This document shows positions 1 to 10,814 of a DNA stretch of 56,500 nucleotides, in pieces. Made by a program: the position numbers and the translations under genes. Origin of the DNA: Adiantum capillus-veneris (Eukaryota > Streptophyta > Polypodiopsida > Polypodiales > Pteridaceae); contig CM043958.1 of NCBI GenBank assembly GCA_014529385.2, forward strand, positions 88,266,525 to 88,323,024. Direction: 5' to 3'. The notes beneath the pieces were generated by a model that made no database searches, was not told where the DNA came from, and worked only from the letters and a program-made list of their open reading frames with translations. Every line of letters starts with the position of its first letter. Within the stretch, counting starts at the first letter, position 1.

Positions 1-781
1 ACATAGCCTAGACTTGCATCAGTCTCATGCATACCATTTGTACTAGATTGTGCAATCATAAGTAGAGACCACTCTCGCCGTCGAGAGTGGGGCCTTCAGA
101 GGAGGGTTTTACAACGTCTCTCGTGTCGTATCTCTCTTCTCTCGCTATCTCTCAGTCTCATACACTTGCACGCACAGTGTCCACTCACTTTGTTCGTGAT
201 CATAGCACTCTCTCATTTTTAATGGAAGGCTCTCCCTTCCATAAGAACAAAAGGAACCTTGAGCATAGTTCGGAGCACTCACCTTGAGCAAAGCACAAAC
301 ATTCATTCCGCTGCACCTAACAGGTTTCAAGGTTCCGTTGCCGGGACATCAATCAATTTTTCCTCAAAGGGTGAGTCTCGGTTGTTTTGGGTAAAGACAC
401 AGAGTACAGGAACGCGGGATTACACTATGGCTGACAAAGGGAAGGGCATTATGGAAGAGGATTCCTCTTCAAAGGACAGACAGGAAATTGCTATGGTGTT
501 CGAGATTGGCGAGAGCTCACGGCCACGTCAATCTGTACCTCCCGTTCGATGTGAATGTCCCTCCAGTATTACAGGGCTTTATGACTCGGCAACTTGAGGA
601 TGATGCGTTCAGGACTTAGTTAGTTGCCGCAGTGAATGTCTTTTCGCAATTGGTGCAAAATCCAATGTTTATGGAGTTCTTGCAAGCGCCACCAGTACAA
701 CAACAAAATAGGCAACCTACACCGCGTACGGAGCTTGTTGAGGCTCAAGCCTAAGTACTTCATGCGACTCAGCAGGAAAGG
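1..781 (+). pseudogene. LTR-retrotransposon leader and gag N-terminal remnant
   Basis: An ATG at 427 opens a short reading frame (MADKGKGIMEED...) that reaches a stop near 595. A gag-like text (FMTRQLEDDAF, then Gln/Pro-rich QAPPVQQQ) continues in another frame from about 548 to 760 with an in-frame stop. This looks like the N-terminal part of a Ty3-type gag broken by an indel, preceded by an untranslated leader at 1-426. No zinc knuckle, protease or RT follows. The family cannot be fixed because the rest of the element is missing or outside the window. Moderate to low confidence. Confidence 0.4.
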
Positions 782-1139
782 TGTTATGTCCCGCTCACAG
801 GAGAGGGGATCTAGCCCAGACGGCGTCGCGATGGGCGTCCAGTGTCCGGGCGGACTTAGTGTAAATACGGCCAGTGTGGCCGGCCATTATTATAAAAGGG
901 AGGCCAAGGCCTCATTTGTAGTTATCGACCCCCACCGGCAAAGTGCCAGTGGTTAGCCCGCGAGGTCACCTCGAGGAGGTGAGGCCAGGTGGTATGGGAC
1001 GCTCGGTCTTACAGGTGCACGCCCAGTTGGCCCCAGCACGAGGGAGCTGCGGGATGGTGGCTATGATCGGATGCGTGTCTGTAGGCGGTTTGTGTAGCCG
1101 GGAGATCCACTCCCACAGTTCGTTTCATGGTATCATAGC
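782..1139 (+). repeat. Candidate LTR followed by a tRNA-Met-like primer site
   Basis: The segment begins TGTTATGTCC and ends TTTCA at 1127. TGGTATCATAGC follows directly (1128-1139), one base from the plant initiator-Met primer-binding site TGGTATCAGAGC. A TATA-box-like TATAAAAG lies near 891, as expected inside an LTR. No second copy of this 346-bp segment was found in the window, so the LTR call rests on its ends, the TATA box and the primer site only. A 20-bp near-repeat (GGCTTGGCTGCATGAAGGAC) follows at about 1141-1182. Confidence 0.45.
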
Positions 1140-1500
1140 TGGCTTGGCTGCATGAAGGACGGCTTGGCTGCACGAAGGACTGTGGGCACACCTACGGGCT
1201 GGTTAGAGTTGGATAATTACCATTTCATGCAATTTTTGATGATTAACTGTTTAATCGATTATTTTCTTCTCATGAGCATGTTTGCAAGTGAAATTTAATG
1301 TGCTTCTTGCTGATTTTTGATAAAATTCAGCAATTCAGTAGGTGGAAGTGCTGAAAATCGGAGGATTTTTATTGAATTTACTGGTTTTCGATGAAGATCA
1401 GTGTCTTTATTATTCACTTGCTGGTTTTACATTAAAATTCAGCATACTATATTCTTTCAAATCTCTCTCTTTGTAATGCTCCTTTGTGCTAAGTGCACAC

Positions 1501-1552
<52 letters not shown>

Positions 1553-1995
1553 TCACCTCCTCGACTGCGAGTGGTCCTCTCCTCTTCTGTTAGCGCTGAG
1601 GCTGTACAAAAGAAGAGTGACAGGCTGGCTGTCCAACGCGGCTCCAAACTTGCGCTCGTGAGCGTGGTGGCCACACGCACGCACGGTGGGTGCACGTGGG
1701 CTCGATTCTTCTCCACGCGTCCACAGCTTACGACTGTTTTTTCCCAGCGTTGGATTTTTTACGCTACCCTCTCTCTTCGTTACATTTTATTAAGTGACTT
1801 TTATTTTAAGTGGCCTGGACACTTTGAGTTTTTTTAAAGAAGTATGAAAGCTGAGTTTATTAAAAACTCACTTACAAAGACTAACGAGTTTGTAGAAAAT
1901 TGACTTCTTGGCTGTTCTGCTTCTCTCCCACCACTGCTCTCTCTCACCTGCTCGCACTCCCGTGCTCCTGCCATCACCTGCTCGTCTTTGGACAC
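1140..1995. other. No recognisable gene; leader-like sequence with GA microsatellite
   Basis: Apart from a perfect (AG)n run at 1503-1550 I see no coding text or paired repeat. The short ORFs over the run simply translate the microsatellite. It may be the 5' part of the gag-protease element that resumes at 6263, since the element at 1996-6262 separates the two stretches; this is inference. Confidence 0.4.
1503..1550. repeat. (AG)n microsatellite
   Basis: Uninterrupted dinucleotide repeat of about 24 units. Confidence 0.95.
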
Positions 1996-2425
1996 TGTCA
2001 CGATTGTGACTATGTTAACAGCAACACATCTACTCCTAGTTGCAGATTCGCGAAGTGCCATGCCAAGGAGGATCCTTGCGCTTGGATGGTCACACCCCTT
2101 CGCCCAAAGGACGTGTCTCTTCGCCAAAAGACACACTCCTTCGATGACTGGTCACACCCCTTCGCTTTACTGGTGCGACTCTTTGCCCAATGGTTGCAGC
2201 TCTTCGTCGAAAGGATGTCTTTACGTCTAAAGTCATGTCTCTCACCAGGAGACGTGTCTTTTCATTTATGTCTCTTCGTCTCCTATATAAGTAGCCCTTG
2301 TATCACACATTCAATAAATTAAACACAGAGTCTTCTAAGTCTTGTCTCGAGTACAGTTCAAGTTTCTTAAGTCTTAATCATGAGTTTAAGTACTTAATAA
2401 AGGATTAGTACCTAGAATCCTCACA
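1996..2425 (+). repeat. 5' LTR of the gag-protease element
   Basis: TG...CA-bounded and nearly colinear with 5832-6262, with scattered substitutions and small indels. A TATATAAG box near 2283 and AATAAA-like sequence near 2314 fit LTR promoter and polyadenylation signals. Confidence 0.88.
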
Positions 2426-2426
2426 G

Positions 2427-2438
2427 TGGTATCAGAGC
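2427..2438 (+). promoter_or_regulatory. Primer-binding site (initiator Met tRNA)
   Basis: TGGTATCAGAGC, two bases downstream of the 5' LTR end, is the standard plant primer site complementary to the 3' end of initiator tRNA-Met. Confidence 0.88.
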
Positions 2439-3396
2439 AAAATTTTTTCCCGGGACCCTACGGTTGTGAGCCTCTCACCCTTGGCGCTACGCTCTACCCC
2501 CCCTTCCCGGCGTTGTATGGAATCGGAAGAATGGTGGCCTACGCACACATCTTGACATTAGGTAACATAAATTACTTATGTTCTCGTATAAAAATATATA
2601 ATACAGTCAACCAGAAACAGCAGCATGGTTTTGTGCATATGTGATTCGCGTGCTGCTGCATGGATAAGAGCGGAAGTGTGTCTTTTCAAGTGATAAGGTG
2701 TACCTGTGAGTACCCATGAGCACCCCTTGGCGGACTTCCTGCTCTGACGGGCTGAAATTTATGCGGGCTGCTTTGCACCCCTTTGCCGGTGTCTCTTCGT
2801 TGGTGACCCTCTGCATGGTACAACTCACCCAAAGGGCACCCGTCTCAAGGGGCATACCTAGCACAGCCAGCCAACGATGGCAACCCTTCGTCAAAAAAAC
2901 GCTACACAAGGCAATAAGCAAACCTGCGTAGAAATTTCTGCCCAGTGAGCTTATGTTTTTTTAAAAGCCCAGCGTTGAAGTTATTAAATAGGGCCACCCT
3001 TTAAAATTTTAAAGGGCATTGGCCGGCCGCCCAAATAATTAAGTGGGCACCCATTGGGTACCAAATATTTTTTAAAAATAAAGCCAAAACAGCCAGCGAA
3101 AACAGCCAGCGCAATGACATTTCAGAACCAGCGTGAGCAATTTCTGCCACCCTCTCTTCTACCAATTCTCCGCACTACACAGTCTGGCCTTCGCCTGGTG
3201 TGCACGTAGGATTCCTCGCCATCATGGCCGACGATGCTTTCGACGTTCCAGTCCCCTATCTCTCGTAAATAGACGAGATTCCTGACGCAATTTTGCCGAC
3301 GCACCCGCTCCGGGCACCAGAGAACCCGTTCCAAAAACCGTCCCAGAACTTGTTCACATAACTTGCACGTGTTCGAGTTCCTTTTGAGGCGTAACC

Positions 3397-4273
3397 ATGC
3401 CAAATTCTCAGGATGGAGGTGGTCAATCTGACGATGCCCTTACTCTTATCAAGGAGCAGATAGCCACACTTTCCATAAGCCTCGCATCACTTCACACTCG
3501 CTTGGATGAGATGCACACAGAAAACACTTCTCGAAGTCGACTTGCTGTTTCTCGGACTACTAATGTAGCATCTTTAACACATTCTTCCGAAGCTTCAGTG
3601 GACGAACCAAATGAACCAAATCCAACTGAAGAGGTAGACAATCGCGAACTTCACTTACTTTATAAAATTTTTAATGCTGCACAAAAGAAGAAGCTTGATG
3701 TTAAACTGCCGGACACTCGTCGCCGCGACAAGCGCGTACTGGACCAATGGCTATTCAAAATGGAGATTTACTTATCGAACACGGACTTGGTCGAGAGTAA
3801 GAAAGTTGCACTTGCTAGTTCTCTGCTCAAGGACACAGGTGACAGCATTTCTTTGGTGGCAACGATGGGTTGCTGATGGTAAACACACACCTTGTTGGGA
3901 TAAATTCTGGCGTGCTATTCGTAAGGCGTTCGAACCTGCCAATGCGGATTTTCATGCCCGGTCCTCTCTTCGCCGCCTGAGCCAGACAGGTTCCTTTGCC
4001 GCGTACATCACAGAGTTCCAAAGGCTAACTCTGGAGATAGAGACCCTTAGTCCCTGTGATAAACTTCACAGCTTTATCGACGGACTCGAACCCAACCTGA
4101 AGGATGATGTGCACAAATACAACCCTACCACCTTGGATGCTGCAATTGCCTATGTGGAGCGTCTTGGCGATAATCGGCGCCCTACGCAGAATTTTCTCCC
4201 TAGTAACGGATCTTCAAACAGCGCTCGCTTCTCACAGCGCGATCGCAGAGACAATTATAGCCAAAGTCAATAA
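3397..4273 (+). pseudogene. gag (capsid) of the non-autonomous element, frameshifted
   Basis: ATG at 3397 opens a frame of 159 codons with a predicted helical N-terminus (IKEQIATLSISLASLHTRLD). Near 3840 the capsid homology jumps to another frame, which reads to a stop at 4271-4273. That part carries the retrotransposon-gag signature: paired tryptophans (FLWWQRW), then FWRAIRKAF, then a Q-G-S-F-x-x-Y-x-x-E-F block near 3985-4020. One indel therefore separates the two halves. Ty3-type capsid by these motifs. Confidence 0.75.
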
Positions 4274-5803
4274 CCTCAGTCTCAGTTCAGACAGCAAGTA
4301 ACACAACCTTATTCAACTTCAAGGTTCTATTCTCAAGATCGACAATCTTGAAGCAGATCTTCTTCACATGTTCCTCCACTTGATCGTGGTGAAGGACGTG
4401 ATTTTTCTCAAGATCGACCCTCCAATACTCAGCAAGGCTCTTCGTCAAATGCATCTTCGACTTCAAAGAAGGAAGGACTATGTACAATTTGCAGTGGTGA
4501 CCATAGATGGTATCAATGTTCAAAGAAACCAAATCCGTCTAATTTGGAAAGAAATTCCAACGCGGAAACATCATCGAATTTTGAACAACCAGATTCTGCT
4601 AAGGATAAAGGAAAATCTGTGGTCAATACGATTCGTGTCTCAGAGGATACGACTATTCTTATGAAGCATGCTCAGCGCCATTCTTCAGTTTTGGAGCCTC
4701 TCTCAAAGCAAGTCTTGAGCCTTTTTGGAACACTCAATGGTCGCTCCATCAATATCTTGGTGGACAGCGGATGCTCGAATAATTTCGTCAGCACTTAGAT
4801 AGTTCAACAGCTTGGCTTACTTACTCAGAAGACATCTCACTTATATGATGTGGAATTAGCAGATGGATCAATTTTGACTTGTGATCAGACAGTTCGACAG
4901 TTGTAGTTTGAGATTCAAACTTATGCAGATCAATTGGACTTTGAAGTCATGCCTTTATTTTATTACGACATGATTCTTGGTCAGCATTGGTTATTCCAAT
5001 ATGATCCAACAATTAGCTTTCGAAGACATACTATCAATTTGTTCAAAGATGGACGTGAATTGATTTTACACGGGCTTTCTCATGCGGAAAGAGTGATTCA
5101 AGCCTCACGTGTACTAGTCAAGCGACATGATACAATGGATTATGAAGTGAATGTGATTTCTGATGTAGATGCATATATTATTATTGATGAATTTTTGAAT
5201 TCATTAACTTCTCCTGAGTCAATTGCCGAAGACACAAATGATTTCAAGCAAGAAGTTTTTCCAAGTGATACTTCGTTACCAGCCAAAGATAAGGAGATAG
5301 TTGCAGATTCCGAGTCTGAAGACGACTATGCTTTCTTTGATTCTTTACTGGATGATGATATGCCAATTGCAAGTCATGAAGTGACCGTTCCTGAAGATGA
5401 TTCTGAAGAATTTTCGGTCTCATTCTTGGAAGATGATTACAGTCTCAAGCCAAAGTCCTCTCCAGTGATTACTAAAGTTGAAATTACCCCATCTGAAGAG
5501 CACCTTGAGAAGATTTCCTCTTCCCCAAATATTTCGCAGTTACTAGAAGATTTTCAACCAGAAATCTTACATCGCATGAAGAATTTTGAAGATCAATCTC
5601 TTGTTGCAGTCAACCTGATTATGCCAGATTCCTCTAAAAAGTCTTTGAATAATGCAATGACATGGGATTTAACAGTCAAAGCAAAAAGGTTTCGCAAGAA
5701 GCAAAGGTTCAAGACAAAGGTTTCCGATAACTCAAAGATTGAAGATTTTCGAAGATTCAATACTTTTCCAGAGTTCTATCAACATCAGAAGTCATTTCTT
5801 TGA
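4274..5803 (+). pseudogene. Zinc knuckle, aspartic protease and acidic C-terminal extension
   Basis: A CCHC-like knuckle (CTICSGDHRWYQC) lies at about 4477-4516. The protease begins near 4725 with ILVDSGCSNNFV (catalytic D-S-G) and has a late block MILGQHWL near 4970. In-frame stops at 4796-4798 and about 4903 interrupt it. From 4934 the frame is open for 289 codons to 5803. The part after the protease (about 5110-5800) is rich in Asp and Glu, then becomes Lys/Arg-rich (KAKRFRKKQRF near 5680). Where RT would be expected only this acidic text is found. I do not recognise it as a known domain. Confidence 0.7.
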
Positions 5804-5820
5804 CACGGGCTCTCGTTTTA

Positions 5821-5831
5821 AATGGGAGGAA
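5821..5831 (+). promoter_or_regulatory. Polypurine tract
   Basis: AATGGGAGGAA lies directly before the TG of the 3' LTR; this is the usual plus-strand priming position. Confidence 0.7.
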
Positions 5832-6262
5832 TGTCACGATTGTGACTATGTTAACAGCAACACATCTACTCCTAGTTGCAGATTCGCGAAGTGCCATGCC
5901 AAGGAGGACCCCTGCGCTTGGATGGTCACACACCCCTTCGCCCAAAGGACATGTCTCTTCGCCAAAAGCCACACTCCTTCGACGATTGCTCACACCCCTT
6001 CGCTCTACGAGTGTGACTTCGCCCAATGGTTGCAACTCTCCGCCGAAAGGATGTCTTTACGTCTAAAGTCATGTCTCTTCACCAAGAGACGTGTCTTTTC
6101 ATTTATGTCTCTTCGTCTCCTATATAAGGAGCCCTTGTATCACACATTCAATAAATCAAACATAGAGTCTTCTAAGTCTTGTCTCGAGTACAGTTCAAGT
6201 TTCTTAAGTCTTAATCATTAGTTTAAGTACTTAATAAAGGATTAGTACCTAGAATCCTCACA
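5832..6262 (+). repeat. 3' LTR of the gag-protease element
   Basis: Direct repeat of 1996-2425 with the same ends. The acidic ORF stops about 30 bp before it. Confidence 0.88.
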
Positions 6263-6367
6263 CTCACGCCGACGCGTAGAGCTCCTCGAAGTTTAACTTT
6301 TCGCGACCGAAAAGTGCAGAAAAGGCCAAGCTTCGCCTGAAACTTCCAGTTTTTCACGCACTTTGCC

Positions 6368-7093
6368 ATGGATTCCTTCAGCTTGGATGTGCAGCGCGAC
6401 AACGCGCCAGGCAATGTTCAAATTCCATTCACGCATGCTCTCTACACATGGATTACAAGTACTTTCCAGAGTTTCGACCAGCGTTTTACCACTGTGGAAA
6501 ACGCGAACGTCCAGACGACCATTCACTTGGTCTCTCTCGAAGGGGTCGTGCAAGGGCTTAGTTCCCGGCTTACTGCTCTAGAAAATACGGCTCAGTCGAC
6601 GGTTGCATGTCTTTTCGAGAGCAAAATCCATCTCCAGCAATTGCGGACGCAGATTGCTGCTTTTCGGCGTTCACAGGGTGGTCCGACTACCACGATTCCG
6701 TACAAAACTACAAATTCCTCAGGGGAGGAGAAAGAATGTACGGAATTGGCCGTAAATAACTGGCTGCATCAGTGGACCACGTACTTTGTTCTCCATGGGA
6801 AGCATGATGAACAGAGGATTCAGACGATTCCTCTCTATCTGCGCAGTAAGGCGCTTACTTGGTGGCGCGACATGACAGAGAAGCCTACGACATGGGCTGA
6901 TTTCTGTGTGATATTCAAGAGGGATTTCGCCAAAATGGATCCTTAGAAAGCTTACGCCAAACTGCAGAGTCTTTCGATGAAAGCTTTGCCTTTTGATAAG
7001 TTGACCACGGCTTTCAAAGAAGCGCCCACCTTCTACAAGGTGGATTCCACGCACGTTGTGCATATGTACTTGAAGATTACCGTTGGGCCTTAA
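6368..7093 (+). pseudogene. gag capsid of family E element
   Basis: ATG at 6368 opens 192 codons: a helical, heptad-like N-terminus (about residues 45-95), then capsid motifs VNNWLHQWTTYF, LRSKALTWWRDM and WADFCVIFKRDF. A TAG after DFAKMDP (about 6944) interrupts it, and gag text (KLQSLSMKALPFDKLT) continues in the same frame to about 7090. The sequence differs clearly from the gag at 3397, so this is a separate family. Confidence 0.75.
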
Positions 7094-7128
7094 TCAAGGA
7101 CAAAGCCCCGATTGATATCAAGGATGCA

Positions 7129-7794
7129 GTGGCAAAGGCCAGGACGTTCCATTTGATAAATGGAGCGAATTATGAGAAGAAAAGAACTGCAACCCATCAA
7201 TCCGGCGAGGTCGCTTCGAGGAAGCGACCTCGATTCCAGCACAAGTCCAAATCACCACCGAGATCTTCTCAGGAGAAGAAGAAAGCCAAAAATGCTTCAG
7301 TTGCTGATGCAATGAAGAAGGGGGCTTGCTTCGGATGTGGCCAGACAGGTCACCAAATCAAGGACTGCCCCAAGAAGAAGAAGACACAGAAACCGCAAGA
7401 TCGTCCTTCGGTTCAGATTCACGAGATCTCAGGTAACTCTGATGCCATTCAAGTTGAAATCCATCATCTAGCGCACGGTTCATGCACTAACTGTACTTTT
7501 ACAACCAAAGTGTTTGGTAAGCACGATCTTTTCCGTTTCCCCGAGAAGATCAATGGTCACGACGTGACCGTACTTCTTGATAATGGAAGCTCACACAATT
7601 TTGTGGATGCAAAATTGGTGCAGAAACTGAGCGTGCGGACGTGGGACAGTGACAATGAGTATCGCGTGAAGATGGCTCGTGGCGAGGATATGGATGTATG
7701 GAATCGGATGGTTCCAGATTTGTCGCTCGAGCTAGCTGATTACAAAGAGAACCTGGATTTCCACATCATGCGCTTGGAAAAGCAGATATTTTAG
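7129..7794 (+). pseudogene. Zinc knuckle and aspartic protease of family E element
   Basis: An open frame of 221 codons has a basic linker, a clear CCHC knuckle CFGCGQTGHQIKDC (about 7327-7368) and a protease core VTVLLDNGSSHNFVD near 7564-7608, where the usual D-S/T-G is D-N-G. A frame change at about 7785 puts the protease end motif ILGIPWF in another frame. No polymerase follows. Confidence 0.75.
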
Positions 7795-7910
7795 GAATTC
7801 CATGGTTTTATGAAAAACAACTCATTGTATATAGACTATGTACATCACTCTCTTGTTTTTGTTAAGCAGGACATGCCTCATGTATCTGTTTCACTTTCAA
7901 GAAGGGGGGA

Positions 7911-8576
7911 TGTCATAAACTGCTGACGTGTCAAGCCACTAAAGAACGGAGCCACTGTGCAGATCACCGGCCGAGGGGCCTAAACCCTAAGAAGCAGAAG
8001 CAATAGAAGAAGATGATGTGGAAAACTGTACGGAACTCCGGATTTCGCATTGGCTTGCTGATGTGGTAGACTGTACGGAATTTCGCGTTTCACGTTGATC
8101 GTTGACGCGGCAAACTGTACGGATTTTCGTGATTTGCGCTGGTAGCTTTTGGACGAGATGCTTTTATACGAGATGCTTTTGAGTTTAAGGCTTTTCATGT
8201 AAACTGTACGGATTTTCGTGATTTGCGCTCGTAGCTTTTGGACGAGATGCTTTTATACCAGATGCTTTTGAGTTTAAGGCTTTTCATGTGAACTGCTTTT
8301 GGGCCTAGGGCCTTTAAATATGAGGCCATGGGCTCATTCTCGGGTACGCTTTAGTGAGAAGGGTGCGAGTACCAGCATTGTATTGAGTTCAAGTAATATA
8401 AAGAAACACCGAAAGGGGCACCAAGGTTTGGGGCCAATACTCTTTGGGGTGGAATTCCGCCACTCCATGTCGTGTGTGCTCTCTCTTTCAATTCAGTTGT
8501 TATTGAAGTGCTAAAAGTGTGTTCAGTCTGTTCTTTTCTATTGGAATGTGGTGCTCGTCTTGTGACAATAATTGTC
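7911..8576 (+). repeat. LTR of family E, copy E1, with 89-bp internal tandem duplication
   Basis: Starts TGTCATAAAC after a purine tract. Shared blocks with E2 and E3 include CCGAGGGGCCTAAACCCTA, several copies of TGTACGGA(A/T)TT, GATGCTTTTGAGTTTAAGGC and CCTTTAAATATGAG (TATA-like). Units 8112-8200 and 8201-8289 are near-identical tandem copies. The 3' end is set at about 8576 by a TGTCA ending and is uncertain. Confidence 0.7.
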
Positions 8577-9782
8577 ATAACTCTTCAACAATCTATACCT
8601 GTGTAATTGGATCACCCGAGGTAGGTGAATCCGAAGGAAAATATGCCTGTGGAACCTAGAACCATATCTTGGAGAACCAAGAAGAACATCTCCCCAACTG
8701 CAAAGACTTCCATGGCTAATGGTAACTGGTCCTTAGTCCAAGAAGGACCACAATCCACTTGTACGAAACAACATGCCAGTGTAAGGATAAGAGAAGTAGG
8801 TGTGTCCTGAATGTTACAATCTCTAGGAATCAATCTGGAAGCTAAGGCACGGGAATTACCACTCGCAAGCACTAAGAAGAGCAACCATCACACACAAATT
8901 CGAAAGATGAAGCAACCACCAAAATGGCTAAAGAAGAACATCTGCTAAGATACTAACTGCAATGTGGGATAAAGCACACCATCCAAAGCCGCAAGAAATG
9001 GGCAAGGACTAGAAGACACCGTGCATGGAACTCCGTTGAATGGAGCACCAATAGTCGATTGAAGATAATAACATGGAACCCCCCTTGGGCCCTTTGAAAG
9101 TAAAGTATCCTCAAAAGTACGCTCTGAGGTAACAAACTGATTCAACCCCACATTGGAACAGAGCAAACACTATCACTGAACAGTGAAAGCTCCAGAGCTA
9201 AAGCTGAGAGCTCCCCAATGGTAGGAAGCTCTCCTTCTGCTCAATTCTTGGAAAAGAGAACAAGTACCACCAGAAAGAAATATGAGACAATGTGAAGTAA
9301 AACTGCCTCCTCTAAAATTGAATAGCAAGACCTTAATTTCATAATACTCAAGACTCAAAGAGAATTATACCGTCAGTAAACTCGGATTCCTAAGAATAGG
9401 AAGTCATGAAAGGTTTTCACCTCAGGGTCATGTTTACCAAAGAAGCCGTCGGGGTCGAAAAAAGAACCTAGCTACTCAAGCAAACTCCCTGAGATCAAAC
9501 CAAATGTCCCCCATCCTTTGCATCTGCGAAGATCAAACTTGTAGGTACAATCCAATACAATATGCCAAACTGTATATAGACTTGGAAGAGCACATATACT
9601 CCGACTATTGTTACTTGCTTCCTTAAAATTTTCACCAAAATTGTCCTTTGTGCTTGTGTTGAAGAGAACATACCCACAATTGAACTGTGCAATCAATACC
9701 TAACCATCAACATAAAACCAATACTCAAAAGGAAGAGTAAAGGAACCGGGCTCGGGGAACAAGCCCATGAAGAACGCTAGGG
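8577..9782. other. No recognisable gene
   Basis: Several ORFs of 60-90 codons occur on the - strand, but they overlap one another and show no family motif, and no LTR or inverted pair was found. The sequence lies between two oppositely oriented family E LTRs and is probably decayed interior or flank. Confidence 0.4.
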
Positions 9783-10414
9783 CTATCTGTAACATGCTAG
9801 AAAGCTAATTAAGCACTTCAAATAACAAAATTGAAAGAGATAGAGAGTGCACGACACACGTATGGGGAGTGGCGGAGTTTCACCCCAAGAGCGCACTGGC
9901 CCCAAACGTTGGCGCCCCATATTGCTTGAACTCAGTACAACGCTGGTACTGTGTCCTCTGCACTCCCACGCGGAGACGTGCGAGAGAATGAGCCCTTGGC
10001 TCATATTTAAAGGCCCTTGCCCATGAAAAGCAGTTACATGAAAAGCTTTCAAACTCAAAAGCATGTGATCCCAAGAACTGGCGTGAAAAGTTGCGAGCGC
10101 ATTTCACGGAAATCCGTACAACTGCCACGTCATCAACGTAAATTGCGGACGTTCGTACAACTACCACTTCAGCATGTCAATGCGAACTCTAAGAATCTGT
10201 ACTGACTTGCCACGTCATCAACTGCTACGCAATAGTGTGTGTGTGTGGTCCTGCTTTATTTAACCCCTTTAGGTCACTTGGGCCCCATCGGACGGGTCTC
10301 GCAAGTTGGTACAACTTCTTCTTCTGCTGTTGCTTCTAGGGTTTAGGCTCCTCGGCCGGGATCTGTAGGTTGGCTCCGTTCTTCAGTGGCTTGACACGTC
10401 AGTAGTTTGTGACA
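9783..10414 (-). repeat. LTR of family E, copy E2, inverted
   Basis: Read on the - strand from 10414 it starts TGTCACAAACTACTGACGTG and follows E1 block by block: CCGGCCGAGGAGCCTAAACC, repeated TGTACGGA motifs, GCTTTTGAGTTTGAAAGC, CCTTTAAATATGAGCC and GAGTTCAAGCAATATG. It lacks the 89-bp duplication. A purine-rich stretch lies just outside 10414 on the - strand side, so this reads as a 3' or solo LTR. The low-coordinate end is approximate. Confidence 0.7.
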
Positions 10415-10773
10415 ATCTCCTCCTGGCAAAGGTAGGAGGATCATGGTATAGTAGTGCCGCTCCGTGTGCTTGGGAAAAGACTGCAGGGAGGGTGTTGACA
10501 GACAATCTCGTACCTAAATGGCTGTCCCTCCTACTGCGTTCTCTGCTTAAGGCTGGCTGCCCAAACATGCTAGCATGGGAGGCTACCCAAAAATGCTAGG
10601 CTGACCTCCCCACATGCTCGCTGTCTGTCGGTGGCCATTAAGCAAAAACGGTGGGCTGAACCTCAGCAAAATGCTGGCCTGATCACAAGCCCTTCTGCTT
10701 AGTGGCTGCCCCCTTTGGGCACACAAGGGGGGGTGCCCTCTACTGGGGCTGGTATGCATACTTACAAGGTGAC

Positions 10774-10814
<41 letters not shown>

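Larger units (their letters stand above)
1996..6262 (+). mobile_element. Non-autonomous Ty3-like LTR element (gag-protease-acidic ORF, no RT/IN)
   Basis: Two direct repeats of about 430 bp bound the element (1996-2425 and 5832-6262); both start TGTCACGATT and end CCTCACA. A perfect primer site TGGTATCAGAGC is at 2427-2438 and a purine tract (AATGGGAGGAA) precedes the 3' LTR. The 3.4-kb interior encodes gag, a CCHC-like knuckle, an aspartic-protease DSG motif and an acidic region. No RT, RNase H or integrase motif is seen in any frame, so mobilisation would need enzymes from another element. The flanking 5-mers (GACAC and CTCAC) match at only three of five positions, so a target duplication is not convincing. 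Confidence 0.85.
6263..8576 (+). mobile_element. Second gag-protease LTR element (family E), 5' LTR not seen
   Basis: An interior with gag, CCHC and protease (6368-7860) leads to a purine tract (GAAGGGGGGA, 7901-7910) and a TGTCATAAAC-starting LTR. No RT or integrase lies between protease and LTR: about 50 codons after the protease end-motif the sequence runs straight into the purine tract. The 5' part abuts the 3' LTR of the preceding element, so that element may have inserted into this one's leader. The right end (about 8576) is approximate. Confidence 0.65.

Noticed and set aside
1401-1716. ORFs on both strands with Arg-Glu or Leu-Ser repeats
   Set aside because: They translate the (AG)n microsatellite; no domain or codon signal outside it.
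1991-6267. Target duplication of the gag-protease element
   Set aside because: The flanking 5-mers GACAC and CTCAC agree at only three positions, so no duplication is claimed.
8612-8884. 90-codon - strand ORF
   Set aside because: No recognisable domain; several overlapping frames are equally open, as expected for chance ORFs.
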